Shown: one piece after another, positions 1 through 7,776 of the stretch | Layout of the letters: each line of letters starts with the position of its first letter | Numbering within the stretch: position 1 is the stretch's first letter | NCBI RefSeq assembly: GCF_016587435.1 | Contig: NZ_BNJJ01000003.1 | Span: forward strand, 62,001 to 126,000 | Direction of reading: 5' to 3' | Length of the DNA: 64,000 nt | Source of the DNA: Dictyobacter formicarum | Lineage (GTDB): Bacteria > Chloroflexota > Ktedonobacteria > Ktedonobacterales > Ktedonobacteraceae | Position numbers and translations under genes: made by a program | Notes under the pieces: generated by a model | Seen by the model: only the letters and a program-made list of their open reading frames with translations | Told to the model about the DNA's origin: nothing | Databases searched by the model: none

Positions 1-396
1 ATCTCTATCCGCAAGCTGAAACAGCGTCTGCACCTGCTCAGCATTCATAATCTGGGGCAGCCCTCTTTCAACGGGCGGCAATAAGACCCCTAGTGATGGA
101 TCTCTGGTCACCAGCCCCTTTTGACACAGGTAACGAAAAAAAGACTTATATGCCGCCAGCTTGCGAGCGATCGTTGTCGGACGATAGACCTGGGCCTCAC
201 GTAACTGCTGGACATAATCAGCTATATGCTCACGGGTAACATGCAGCCAGCTCGTAATCCCTAAAGCTCGTATATAGCTGCACAACTGTCCCAAATCGTT
301 GCGGTATGCCATAATAGTATTGCGGCTACCACCACTACGTTCCATCTCCCCATTGGCAATAGAGGTAACAAAATCATCAACAGCTTCTTGCAACAT
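1..396 (-). CDS. Tyrosine recombinase, XerC/XerD type (N-terminal part, cut by window edge)
   Basis: The gene starts at ATG 396 and stays open for 132 codons to the left edge, so only the N-terminal half is present. The peptide begins MLQEAVDDFVTSI and continues with features of the SAM-like core-binding domain of Xer recombinases: NTIMAYRNDLGQL, TREHIADYVQQL, TIARKLAAYKSFFRYL, then the linker RDPSLGVLLPP and the start of the catalytic domain (LPQIMNAEQVQTLF). The catalytic Arg/His/Tyr residues lie outside the window. In the family such enzymes resolve chromosome dimers or integrate mobile DNA; this fragment cannot tell XerC, XerD or a phage-type integrase apart, although the short linker fits chromosomal Xer. 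A weak purine stretch (GGGAAG) lies about 8 bases before the ATG. Confidence 0.85.
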   Translation of the reverse strand, partial: MLQEAVDDFVTSIANGEMERSGGSRNTIMAYRNDLGQLCSYIRALGITSWLHVTREHIADYVQQLREAQVYRPTTIARKLAAYKSFFRYLCQKGLVTRDPSLGVLLPPVERGLPQIMNAEQVQTLFQLADRD

Positions 397-724
397 AACA
401 CACTTCCCACATCTATGCAATTTTAAATTAGCGAACCAACCGTTTCCGCACCGAGGCTGTTGCCAGTATAATCGATACATGTAATACATGCAAGTTATAT
501 AGTACATACAGCTATATGTTTGACAAGATACCGCGCAATAATACTGGCATGCAGTCAACTTCCCACGAGGTTCCGTCTTTTTTCTTAGCGAAGCGCCCCG
601 TACCCTCTGACTTCAGTTATGGGGATATAAGGGGATTTCCTTTTAAGGCAGCTTGGAAGGCGGGGTAACATGAAATTTTGGCAATATATAGCTCCTTGCT
701 GTATACATGGGGTGCTTCACAAAG

Positions 725-733
725 TGCTATAAT
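725..733 (+). promoter_or_regulatory. Extended -10 promoter in the 397-916 spacer
   Basis: TGCTATAAT is a perfect extended -10 element (TG, one base, TATAAT). No good -35 sits 17 bases upstream, which extended -10 promoters tolerate. It would give a leader of about 175 nt for the gene at 917. The rest of the 520-base spacer is AT-rich; TTGACA at 519-524 has no convincing -10 partner. No other gene is visible in this spacer. Confidence 0.5.
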
Positions 734-916
734 GGACTAACGTTCGTGCTTTATGCGCGTTCCCTTAATGGTTACTACCCAACAGGTACGGCTACGCTCT
801 CATTATAAGGTCGGAAGATAACTTTATGGCGGAGAGTCGTATCCTATGATACTTGTCCATATGCATATGCGAGTCGATATCATCAAACTCGTTCGTGATA
901 AGGAGAAAGAGTCGGA

Positions 917-1714
917 ATGGCTAAACTGCAAGATATGTTTACGCAGGCACATCGGGCGCAAAGCGGTGGCGGCATGGGCTTCGTGGGCAAAAATCGGGCT
1001 GAGAGAAAGGCTCGCGCTGCGGCTCTCGTTGTTGAGCAAGACAAAATTGCCGCTGGCAGTGCCGAAGCTGCGTTGAAAGCTGGCGCTGATGGCATCCTGT
1101 TCAAATGGGATGGAAAAGATACAGACCAGTTCGATACGCTAAAGAAGGAAATCGAGGCTGCAAAGGCCCAGAAAGAAAGCACGGTCACAGGTCTGCATAT
1201 TACAGAGGGACTGGACGGCCTGACTGCCGCGAGCCTGAGAGAGTTGAAGGATGTGGGCGTCCAATATATTATCCTGCCTTTTAATGCGCCCGCCCGTTTA
1301 CTGGCCCTGGAAACAAAGGACCTGGAAAAGGTGATCGTGGTTCCGATGCGGGAAGACGAGAACTATCCGCTCTATATTCGCAACCTGACCGCCTTTGAAC
1401 ACATTGCTGCTGTACTCCTGGATTTTGGCTTGACAGAGAAGGTGGGCCAACTGACCATCGAAGAGATTCTTGGTTATCGGGCGGTTCGCGAAGCTGTGCG
1501 CTTCCCTGCTTTCATCTATGTCAATAGCACACTAAGCGAGGAAGATGCCTACACGATCAATACCCTGGGCATTCAAGCGGTGATTCTAGCCGCCAAAGAT
1601 AATGGCGATGCCACGCGGCAGCAGATTAAGTCCTTGAGCGAACTGCTAGAAAAAGTCCATCAGGATGAGAGTGATAAAGATACCCCCTCGTTGCCATCGA
1701 CGAGTCGCAAATAA
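917..1714 (+). CDS. Conserved-looking alpha/beta protein of unknown function (TIM-barrel-like)
   Basis: 265 residues starting MAKLQDMFTQAH; AAGGAG lies 11 bases upstream of the ATG. After a basic N-terminus, short hydrophobic beta-strand-like segments alternate with charged helices in the rhythm of a TIM barrel: ADGILFKWDG near residue 57, VQYIILPFNAP, KVIVVPMRED, IAAVLLDFGL, FPAFIYVNST and IQAVILAAKDN. I see no catalytic motif that names an enzyme. The C-terminal tail (residues about 248-265) is Ser/Asp/Lys-rich and probably disordered. No signal peptide or membrane segment. It stands alone, with its own promoter and a strong terminator. Confidence 0.8.
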   Translation: MAKLQDMFTQAHRAQSGGGMGFVGKNRAERKARAAALVVEQDKIAAGSAEAALKAGADGILFKWDGKDTDQFDTLKKEIEAAKAQKESTVTGLHITEGLDGLTAASLRELKDVGVQYIILPFNAPARLLALETKDLEKVIVVPMREDENYPLYIRNLTAFEHIAAVLLDFGLTEKVGQLTIEEILGYRAVREAVRFPAFIYVNSTLSEEDAYTINTLGIQAVILAAKDNGDATRQQIKSLSELLEKVHQDESDKDTPSLPSTSRK

Positions 1715-1735
1715 AGCAGCATAGCATCTTTTTGT

Positions 1736-1764
1736 GGGCAGGCGCTGACGCGCCTGCCCGCGTT
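1736..1764 (+). terminator. Rho-independent terminator
   Basis: A perfect 10-bp stem (GGGCAGGCGC at 1736-1745 with GCGCCTGCCC at 1750-1759) and a 4-base loop are followed by GCGTTTTTA. It ends the gene at 917 and may also serve the convergent gene at 1792-2769. Confidence 0.85.
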
Positions 1765-1791
1765 TTTATGTTGAGGTAGAGCACATATGGG

Positions 1792-2769
1792 TTATGAACT
1801 CTCGTTGCCAGCAATGTTGGGTACAGGGATGCGGGGTAGTGTTTGCCAGAAGAGTTGACGGCGAGGGATACGGCGCAGCAGGCCACGCGTCTGCTGCCAG
1901 ACATGTTCAGGATTGGCGTTGTTACGCCAGAAATAGTAGCATGCGATATCGTCTGGTTCGGATCTGAGCAAACCTGAGAAAGCCGCCTCCAGCATTTCCT
2001 CCTCGGCTTCATCCAGGTTAAAATTCTGTAGCCAGAGCTGGCTCCGCTTGCCATGACGTTTGACAACATCTACCAGCTGCTGCCCCCATGTTTCAACCGT
2101 CGAAACATCTGCGCCCAGCAATTGCCAGAATAAATGGCAGCCAATTGTATCTAAGCTTGGAATGGTGGCCAGTTCTTCGGTCAGGCTGAGATCCTGGGGC
2201 AATAATACGATACTTGTTTTGGCCTGACGATCCGCGCGTTTGACACAGGAGAAAAGCTCATTCAAGAAATCGATCATGGAACGGCGGCGAAAATGTTGTA
2301 GATCTGTGATGTCGGGGCAGAGGGCGCGGCAGACCGAGCAGAAGCAGGTAATATCGGGCACACGCAACTCATCAATGACAATGCCGTTGAGTGGATAGGT
2401 GTTCAAGTAGTAGTCTACTTCGCTAAACAGCCACGAGCGAAATGACTCATGGTTAAAACAGGTCATATCATGCACACGGCCATGGCGATCTTTGACAAGG
2501 GACTGGGGGTGCCGGAATGTATACCAGCTCGGCATAAACGTCGGGCCCGCAAAAAGGTTGCCAAATCGTCCCAGGCTCAGATAGACTTTCAGCCCTGCAT
2601 CCTGCGCGATCCGCAAGCCACGTTCAAAGTCACGCGGCCAGCGTTGTTCTTCTTGCTCATGAATAGCGTATACAATGCTATTCGCGCCAGAAGCACGAAT
2701 ATGCTCTAAATCACGCTTTACAGCTTCGGGGTGAAAAAATGGGTGAAAATATGCAACAGTTATATCCAT
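1792..2769 (-). CDS. Putative glycoside-hydrolase-like TIM-barrel protein
   Basis: 325 residues from ATG 2769 (MDITVAYFHPFFHPEAV). The open frame continues far upstream, but that part is the antisense shadow of ispE, and TAGGTAAG just before 2769 supports the shorter start. Strand-like segments GANSIVYAIHEQEE, LKVYLSLGRFGN, LNGIVIDELRVP and TSIVLLPQD, and the acidic IDE in a strand end, resemble uncharacterised glycosidase-like barrels that place Asp/Glu at strand ends. A cysteine cluster (CFCSVCRALCP, near residue 155) could bind a metal or zinc, as seen in some GHL-type proteins. There is no signal peptide, so it is probably cytoplasmic. Substrate unknown; the hydrolase reading is inference from fold-like pattern only. 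Confidence 0.75.
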   Translation of the reverse strand: MDITVAYFHPFFHPEAVKRDLEHIRASGANSIVYAIHEQEEQRWPRDFERGLRIAQDAGLKVYLSLGRFGNLFAGPTFMPSWYTFRHPQSLVKDRHGRVHDMTCFNHESFRSWLFSEVDYYLNTYPLNGIVIDELRVPDITCFCSVCRALCPDITDLQHFRRRSMIDFLNELFSCVKRADRQAKTSIVLLPQDLSLTEELATIPSLDTIGCHLFWQLLGADVSTVETWGQQLVDVVKRHGKRSQLWLQNFNLDEAEEEMLEAAFSGLLRSEPDDIACYYFWRNNANPEHVWQQTRGLLRRIPRRQLFWQTLPRIPVPNIAGNESS

Positions 2770-2991
2770 CTTACCTACTAACAGTTGTCGCAAAAGAAAA
2801 ATACAGGAGCGAGCAACGTAATATTTACGTATGCACACGCTACAGTATATCATGATGTCTAAAAATATTCTAAAAGCAGGTAGTTTTAGGCTAGGCATAG
2901 CAGACAATTTTGCCCCTGGGGAAGCGGCGAGCGAGAGAGAGTTGACAAGTGCTGCTTTTCTGGGCACAATGCACACAGAAATCCGTATGGC

Positions 2992-3978
2992 GTGAGCATC
3001 CTGCAATATAAGGGGCAGCCATATGCAAAAAGAGATGGAGTGCGAACACCTGAGATGACAAGAGATGATCACGCCAGTTCCGAGGCGATCAATAAGGTTC
3101 GCTTTGTGCGTTCTTATGCGAAAATCAATTTGACCCTGGATGTATTGGGCAAGCGGCCAGATGGGTATCATGAGCTGGCAACAATCATGCAAACAATCGA
3201 TCTCTATGACACGCTGTGTTTTTCGATCCTTGATGAGGATCGGGTCAGCATGGTCTGCAACCGTCCCGAGTTGAGCAATGAGCATAATCTGGTTGTGCGG
3301 GCCGCGCAGGCTATTCGTCAGAAGCTGGGCCTCATCCGAGGGTTGGCCATCGAGCTCAATAAGCGTATCCCGGTGGCGGCCGGTCTGGGTGGAGGCAGTA
3401 GCAATGCGGCCGCTACGTTGCTGGCGCTGCAACACTGGTGGCAACTGCCGCTCTCAATGCATGATCTGTGGGAAATAGCATCATCCCTTGGTTCGGATAT
3501 ACCTTTCTTCCTGACCGGCGGTCTGGCCCTCTGCGAAGGGCGCGGCGAACAGATAACACCGTTAGCCGCCCATTGGCCCGCTCCGATGCGCTGGCTCGTA
3601 TTGTTAAAGCCAGCCATCAGCGTGTCAACGGCCACAGTTTTTCGCCAGTTGACAGCCAGCGATTATAGCAATGGCTCATGGAGTCGAGCGGCCGAGACCG
3701 CATTGCAAACCCGCAGCGCCCTGCACCCTGATGATCTCTATAATAGCCTGGAACGTGGCGTCCTCGAACAGTATCCCGAGGTGGCGCAGGCTCACACCGA
3801 TATGTTGCAAGCGGGGGCTTCTTTTGTGCGGCTTTCGGGTAGCGGCCCAACGCTCTTCTCAACCTTTGCAACGCTTCCAGCAGCGACCAGGGTACAGCAA
3901 CACCTCCAAGCCCGAGGCTACGAAGTATACCTGACCCGGCCCATCGCCGCCAACAATAGCGAGATTTCATTTTTCTAA
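2992..3978 (+). CDS. ispE: 4-diphosphocytidyl-2-C-methyl-D-erythritol kinase
   Basis: IspE phosphorylates CDP-methylerythritol with ATP, the fourth step of the MEP isoprenoid pathway. The GHMP-kinase signatures are plain: SYAKINLTLDVLGKRPDGYHEL at the N-terminus, the ATP-binding motif PVAAGLGGGSSNAAAT near residue 130, LGSDIPFFLTGG with the catalytic Asp, and the C-terminal RLSGSGPTLFS loop. From GTG 2992 it is 328 residues, longer than the usual 280-300. An in-frame ATG at 3055 would give 307 residues; neither start has a good ribosome-binding site, so the start is uncertain. The stop codon directly touches the terminal repeat of a hairpin element (3978-4180). Confidence 0.95.
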   Translation: MSILQYKGQPYAKRDGVRTPEMTRDDHASSEAINKVRFVRSYAKINLTLDVLGKRPDGYHELATIMQTIDLYDTLCFSILDEDRVSMVCNRPELSNEHNLVVRAAQAIRQKLGLIRGLAIELNKRIPVAAGLGGGSSNAAATLLALQHWWQLPLSMHDLWEIASSLGSDIPFFLTGGLALCEGRGEQITPLAAHWPAPMRWLVLLKPAISVSTATVFRQLTASDYSNGSWSRAAETALQTRSALHPDDLYNSLERGVLEQYPEVAQAHTDMLQAGASFVRLSGSGPTLFSTFATLPAATRVQQHLQARGYEVYLTRPIAANNSEISFF

Positions 3979-4180
3979 GAATGTGTCTGAAGCCTATCAC
4001 TATGGGAAATAAAGCGCCCTCGTACGGGCGGGCGCATGCGCGCCGAGTCATTTTTATGTGTTGATGCAGCTTTCGCGTTTAGCGCTAAAGCTGCATCAAC
4101 ACATAAAAGCTCTTTTGAGCACCGCAGGCGCGTAGCGTCAGGGGCCGAAGACGCGAAAAGTATGTGTTCAGACATACTCT
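3978..4180 (+). repeat. Hairpin-core repeat element, copy 1 (best preserved)
   Basis: A roughly 200-bp element with imperfect 14-base terminal inverted repeats: AGAATGTGTCTGAA at 3978-3991 and the inverse of AGAGTATGTCTGAA at 4167-4180 (12/14 identical), each next to a TA dinucleotide. Inside are a GC-rich left shoulder (4030-4058, GGGCGCATGCGCGCC then GAGTCATTTTTATG), a perfect 22-bp hairpin stem (4052-4073 with 4087-4108) and a GC-rich right shoulder (4113-4160, TTGAGCACCGCAGGCGCG and onward). The same shoulders recur with different hairpins near 11.2, 13.3, 29.6 and 33.4 kb. There is no coding capacity. It starts at the last base of the ispE stop and could also end that transcript. Confidence 0.75.
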
Positions 4181-4203
4181 AACACAGGCACCAAAAACGA
4201 GAA

Positions 4204-4235
4204 CGAGCAAGCTTGCCGATCAGTAAGCTTGCTCG
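4204..4235 (+). terminator. Hairpin, probable terminator
   Basis: An 11-bp perfect stem (CGAGCAAGCTT at 4204-4214 with AAGCTTGCTCG at 4225-4235), then ACTTCCTTTT. It lies just upstream of the promoter for the next gene, so it may insulate that gene from ispE transcription. Confidence 0.5.
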
Positions 4236-4252
4236 ACTTCCTTTTAGAGCTT

Positions 4253-4261
4253 TGCTATAAT
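4253..4261 (+). promoter_or_regulatory. Extended -10 promoter
   Basis: TGCTATAAT, identical to the element at 725-733, lies 57 bases upstream of the zinc-ribbon gene at 4318. No clear -35 is seen at the usual distance. Confidence 0.55.
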
Positions 4262-4317
4262 TTGCATTGATTGAACAGGAATAGCTGTGAAGCGCATAGA
4301 AAACAGAGGGGGCCGCG

Positions 4318-5109
4318 ATGAACCTATGGGACTCAGTTCACCGAAGTCTTGAGAAAGCTTCCAATAGTGCAGGACGCATTGCAAAAATCCAACGTACGCG
4401 TTTACAGATCGAGAAACTTGGACGCCAGATTACGGCACAGGAACAAGATATACTCAAAAAAGTAATGGAGTTATATACGGCAGGGCTGCTAACACAACCA
4501 GAGCTGCTAACGCCGTGCCAGGATCTCTTCAATTCCCATCAACAATTATCTCAAGCACAGCACGAACTTCAGGCACTGCAGAGTCAGGGGCCGCCAGTCG
4601 CACCAACGGGGACACCAGGAACAACGCATACATCTCAGCCAGGCGAAGGCGATGCGGCCCGATATACTCCGCCACCTCCCTATTCACCAGCTATTGGCGA
4701 AACAACACCACCGGTCATCCCACCGCCACCTCCTGGTATGGGACCTTTGACAATCCATTCGCAGGAGACTATGATAGTGGAAGGAGAGGCGGCACAGGTA
4801 GTTCCCAATACAGACAAGATAGATCCGGCAGCAGCCCAGATAAGACCCGAAATGGCGCCCGCTCAGGCCCAACAGTTACAGTGTCCAGGCTGTGGTACAG
4901 CCATCCAGGCCGACGATCTCTATTGCCCAACCTGCGGCAGAGCACTCCATCCACACGTGGCAGAGCAGCTTCCAACGGCACGAGTCACCTCATCCTCACC
5001 AGCGTATCCGGGACTCCATCCGGATCAGATAGAGGATAAGGCAACTGTGCGTAGTGAGGACCCACCACCTGCTACCGATACGGGATTCTCTGAGAAAGAT
5101 AGAGGATAA
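4318..5109 (+). CDS. Coiled-coil, proline-rich, zinc-ribbon protein
   Basis: 263 residues; AGAGGGGG precedes the ATG. Three parts are visible: an N-terminal helical/coiled-coil segment (residues about 1-95, heptad-like, KIQRTRLQIEKLGRQI and AQHELQALQ); a Pro/Thr/Gly-rich linker (about 96-180 with PPPPYSPAIG and PPPPPGMGP); and a zinc ribbon with two CxxC pairs (CPGCGTAIQADDLYCPTCG, about residues 191-209). The last 50 residues look disordered. Such ribbon proteins often act as adaptors in signalling or secretion; there is no catalytic domain here. It is followed at 41 bases by the first GT9 gene, but it has its own promoter, so a shared role with the GT cluster is only a possibility. Confidence 0.8.
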   Translation: MNLWDSVHRSLEKASNSAGRIAKIQRTRLQIEKLGRQITAQEQDILKKVMELYTAGLLTQPELLTPCQDLFNSHQQLSQAQHELQALQSQGPPVAPTGTPGTTHTSQPGEGDAARYTPPPPYSPAIGETTPPVIPPPPPGMGPLTIHSQETMIVEGEAAQVVPNTDKIDPAAAQIRPEMAPAQAQQLQCPGCGTAIQADDLYCPTCGRALHPHVAEQLPTARVTSSSPAYPGLHPDQIEDKATVRSEDPPPATDTGFSEKDRG

Positions 5110-5150
5110 TAGTTCTGCGTCAACAACTTATTACTACACTCTGTACCGGT

Positions 5151-6290
5151 TTGCGGCTGCTGTTTATGCTGTTCAACGCAATTAGCAAACCGCTCACCGG
5201 GCGGGCAAGACGCCAGCCGCGATCGATTATGCTGATCAAGCCCTGCTGCATCGGAGACGTTATTATGACAACGCCTCTGCTTGAAGTTATCCGCGCTAAT
5301 TATCCGGCGGCAACCATCACATATATTACTGGTACCTGGTCAAAAACCATTGCCGAACATCATCCGGCCGTTGATAAAATTATTGACTGTGGCAGCATTG
5401 GCATTCCCGGTCGCTATAGTCTCAAAGATTATCTCAAGCTAGCTGGTCAGTTGCGCCAACATCACTACGATCTGGCGTTTGTCCTGGATCGATCGCCGAT
5501 GATGACACTGCTGCCATGGTTAGCGGGCGTGGCGCGACGTGTGGGCCCTGATAGCCTGGGACGCGGCTTCTCATTGACGGATCGCGTAGTCGTGTCGGCC
5601 GATCGTGCTCACCTGCAACACCAGGCTGAAATTTATCTGGACCTGGCGCGTGCGATTGGATTGCGCATCGATCATCCACATATGCGCTTTGTGCCAACCG
5701 AACATGAACGCCAGTCCGTTTATAGGTCTGACTATGCGAAAGTCGCTGTTTTCACTGGCGGCGGCAGCAATCCAGGCATGGAATTAACGGCGAAACGCTG
5801 GCCAATTGAGCGCTACCGGGCCCTGACCCGGCGCATTGTCACGGAGCCAGGAATGCAGGTGCTCTTGATTGGTGGTGAAAGCGATCGGGCATTGAACCAG
5901 AGCTTAATCGATGGGCTGAAGGATGTCCCACCTGAGATGGTGGTCAATCTGGCAGGCAAAACGAGTTTTGGAGAAACGGCGGCCCAGATCGAATCCTGCA
6001 AGCTGTTTATTGGCAATGACAGCAGCCCGATGCACCTGGCGGCCGCGGTCGGTACCCCGGTCATCGCTATCTTTGGTCCAACCAGTCCGGAGGAATACGG
6101 CCCCTATCCCCTGGACGATCCACAGCATATCGCGCTCTGGCGTCATCCAACAGGACAGCCTTGCTTCTTCCTGGGAAAGATGCAGCCCTGCGAGCACTGT
6201 ACCTGTATGACCTCGGTAACGATTGATGATGTATGGCAGGCTCTGCTGCGCTTGATTCCTGACGCTCAGCAGCAGGAGGTACAACCATGA
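5151..6290 (+). CDS. Glycosyltransferase family 9 (heptosyltransferase-like), no. 1
   Basis: 379 residues. GT9 enzymes transfer a sugar from a nucleotide donor, classically ADP-heptose to lipopolysaccharide core. Family features: N-terminal strand IMLIKPCCIGDVIMTTPLLEV, GGGSNPGMELTAKRWP at the start of the donor-binding half, LLIGGESDR, NLAGKTSFGETAAQI, FIGNDSSPMHLAAAVGTPVIAIFGPT, and a cysteine-rich C-terminal segment (CFFLGKMQPCEHCTC). The frame opens with TTG 5151; ATG 5166 is an alternative, and neither has a clear ribosome site. The stop overlaps the start of the next GT9 gene by four bases (ATGA), so the two are translationally coupled. Acceptor and sugar are unknown; a monoderm would have no LPS core. 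Confidence 0.9.
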   Translation: MRLLFMLFNAISKPLTGRARRQPRSIMLIKPCCIGDVIMTTPLLEVIRANYPAATITYITGTWSKTIAEHHPAVDKIIDCGSIGIPGRYSLKDYLKLAGQLRQHHYDLAFVLDRSPMMTLLPWLAGVARRVGPDSLGRGFSLTDRVVVSADRAHLQHQAEIYLDLARAIGLRIDHPHMRFVPTEHERQSVYRSDYAKVAVFTGGGSNPGMELTAKRWPIERYRALTRRIVTEPGMQVLLIGGESDRALNQSLIDGLKDVPPEMVVNLAGKTSFGETAAQIESCKLFIGNDSSPMHLAAAVGTPVIAIFGPTSPEEYGPYPLDDPQHIALWRHPTGQPCFFLGKMQPCEHCTCMTSVTIDDVWQALLRLIPDAQQQEVQP

Positions 6291-7519
6291 AACGCCTGCT
6301 GCGCGCTCTTATTCTGATCCTGGTACGCATTTATGGTGGTTTTGGGGCAAAGAAGGCCAGCCGACGACGCCGCTTGCAGTCAGCAGAACGCTCTCCACGC
6401 ATCCTGCTGGTACGGCCAGATCACCTGGGCGATCTGATCATGACGACTCCGATATTACAGGCCATCAAAGAGCAACTGCCCGACGCCCAGCTTACGATGA
6501 TGATCGGACCATGGTCAAGCGAGGTGGTGGCACACCATCCAGCCGTCGATCGCCTGCTGACCTGTCCATTTCCAGGCTTCCAACGGGCAACGCAGAAGGC
6601 TCTGGAGCCCTATAAGCTCCTCTTGCGCACGGCCAGGCAACTCAAGCAGAGTAATTACGATCTCGCCATCAATCTGCGGCCAGATTTCTGGTGGGGTGCG
6701 GCCTTGCTCTATCTGGCAGCCATCCCTGAGCGCATTGGCTATGCTACCGAGCTGACCACCCCGTTTCTAAGCCAAGCCCTGCCATTTCCAGCCGCTGAAC
6801 ACGCGACGATCTCTAATCTACGCCTCGGTAGTGTCGCCTTGCAGGCTCTGGGAGCGCCCGCACTGATCGAGCCCTATACCCCTGCGCGCTATCCACTCTA
6901 TTTTAAACCTCACGATGATGAGCTGGCCTGGGCCGATGCGCGCCTGCAAGAGGCAGGCATGTCTACAGGAAAGCCAATCGTGGTTATTCATGTGGGCACA
7001 GGAGGTGCGGTCAAGCTGTGGCGGAACGATGGCTGGACCCATATCGCACAACTGCTGGTCAATGATACCCTCTTGCCATCACCGGCTCATGTTATCTTTA
7101 CCGGTAGTAAGAGTGAGCGGCCCATGATCGAAGAGATTACGGCTCCGCTGCAAGGATCAGCATTAATCCTGACAGAAACGACAGTAGGGCAGCTGGCAGC
7201 GTTGATCGTGCGTGCCGATCTGGTGTTAGGAGTCGATAATGGTCCCTTGCATATGGCAGCAGCGCAGGATACTCCCTCTTTGCGCCTGTTCGGGCCAACT
7301 GACGCGCATATCTTTGGACCCTGGGGAGCGCCAGAACGGCACCAGGTCCTGGCCTCAACCCATCGTTGCCCCGGCTGTCCGTCGATCCCCTGCGGTCGCC
7401 TGGATTTTACAGCAGAAGAATTGCCCGAGCATCCCTGCGTACGCTTGATCACCGACCAGCAGGTTGAACAGGCCATCAAGATGCTGGTCGGCACTGCAGC
7501 CGAGCAAGCCCAACCATGA
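6287..7519 (+). CDS. Glycosyltransferase family 9, no. 2
   Basis: 410 residues from ATG 6287, with AGGAGG eight bases upstream inside the end of the previous gene. Family signs: RILLVRPDHLGDLIMTTPIL, VVIHVGTGGAVKLWRNDGW, IFTGSKSERPMI, VLGVDNGPLHMAAAQDTPSLRLFGPTD, and a C-terminal CPGCPSIPCG cluster. A basic, hydrophobic N-terminus (MKRLLRALILILVRIYGG) precedes the Rossmann fold and may attach the enzyme to the inner face of the membrane; the first GT9 has a similar leader. Same strand and 4-base overlap with no. 1 indicate one operon. Donor and acceptor cannot be read from sequence. Confidence 0.9.
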   Translation: MKRLLRALILILVRIYGGFGAKKASRRRRLQSAERSPRILLVRPDHLGDLIMTTPILQAIKEQLPDAQLTMMIGPWSSEVVAHHPAVDRLLTCPFPGFQRATQKALEPYKLLLRTARQLKQSNYDLAINLRPDFWWGAALLYLAAIPERIGYATELTTPFLSQALPFPAAEHATISNLRLGSVALQALGAPALIEPYTPARYPLYFKPHDDELAWADARLQEAGMSTGKPIVVIHVGTGGAVKLWRNDGWTHIAQLLVNDTLLPSPAHVIFTGSKSERPMIEEITAPLQGSALILTETTVGQLAALIVRADLVLGVDNGPLHMAAAQDTPSLRLFGPTDAHIFGPWGAPERHQVLASTHRCPGCPSIPCGRLDFTAEELPEHPCVRLITDQQVEQAIKMLVGTAAEQAQP

Positions 7520-7540
7520 AGAAGCATCAGCTTCTTCATG
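7513..7540 (+). terminator. Hairpin over the stop of GT9 no. 2
   Basis: AACCATGAAGAAGC and GCTTCTTCATGGTT form a perfect 14-bp stem (about 7512-7525 and 7530-7543) that includes the TGA stop. The T-rich stretch after it is short, so it may only slow or attenuate transcription before the third GT9 gene. Confidence 0.5.
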
Positions 7541-7592
7541 GTTCCTCATCCTCGCCCTCAGCGGCAAACAATCCCACATAACTACCGTTTCG

Positions 7593-7621
7593 TTGCAACT
7601 TCAATTCCCGCCTCCTATAAT
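7593..7621 (+). promoter_or_regulatory. Sigma-70-type promoter for GT9 no. 3
   Basis: TTGCAA (7593-7598), a 17-base spacer, and a perfect TATAAT (7616-7621). Together with the hairpin upstream it splits the GT9 cluster into two transcription units. The 257-base spacer holds no gene. Confidence 0.65.
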
Positions 7622-7776
7622 GACAGAAAGAGCCTTGCTTGATGATTTATTGCAGTATCCTCACTCGGATCGAAGGAAGAAGGGAAAAAAGCTGCTGCCT
7701 TCCATGCCGCCCGACGAGAGAATTATATCAAAACAATGCCAATGAAATCACGTGATTTTGTATTAGGAATAATATT

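Noticed and set aside
519..545. TTGACA with AATACT as a full promoter
   Set aside because: The spacer would be 15 bases or less and the -10 is poor; the extended -10 at 725 is the better start for the gene at 917.
2770..3444. 225-codon N-terminal extension of the 1792-2769 protein
   Set aside because: It is the antisense shadow of ispE, which has clear kinase motifs; a ribosome-like site precedes ATG 2769.
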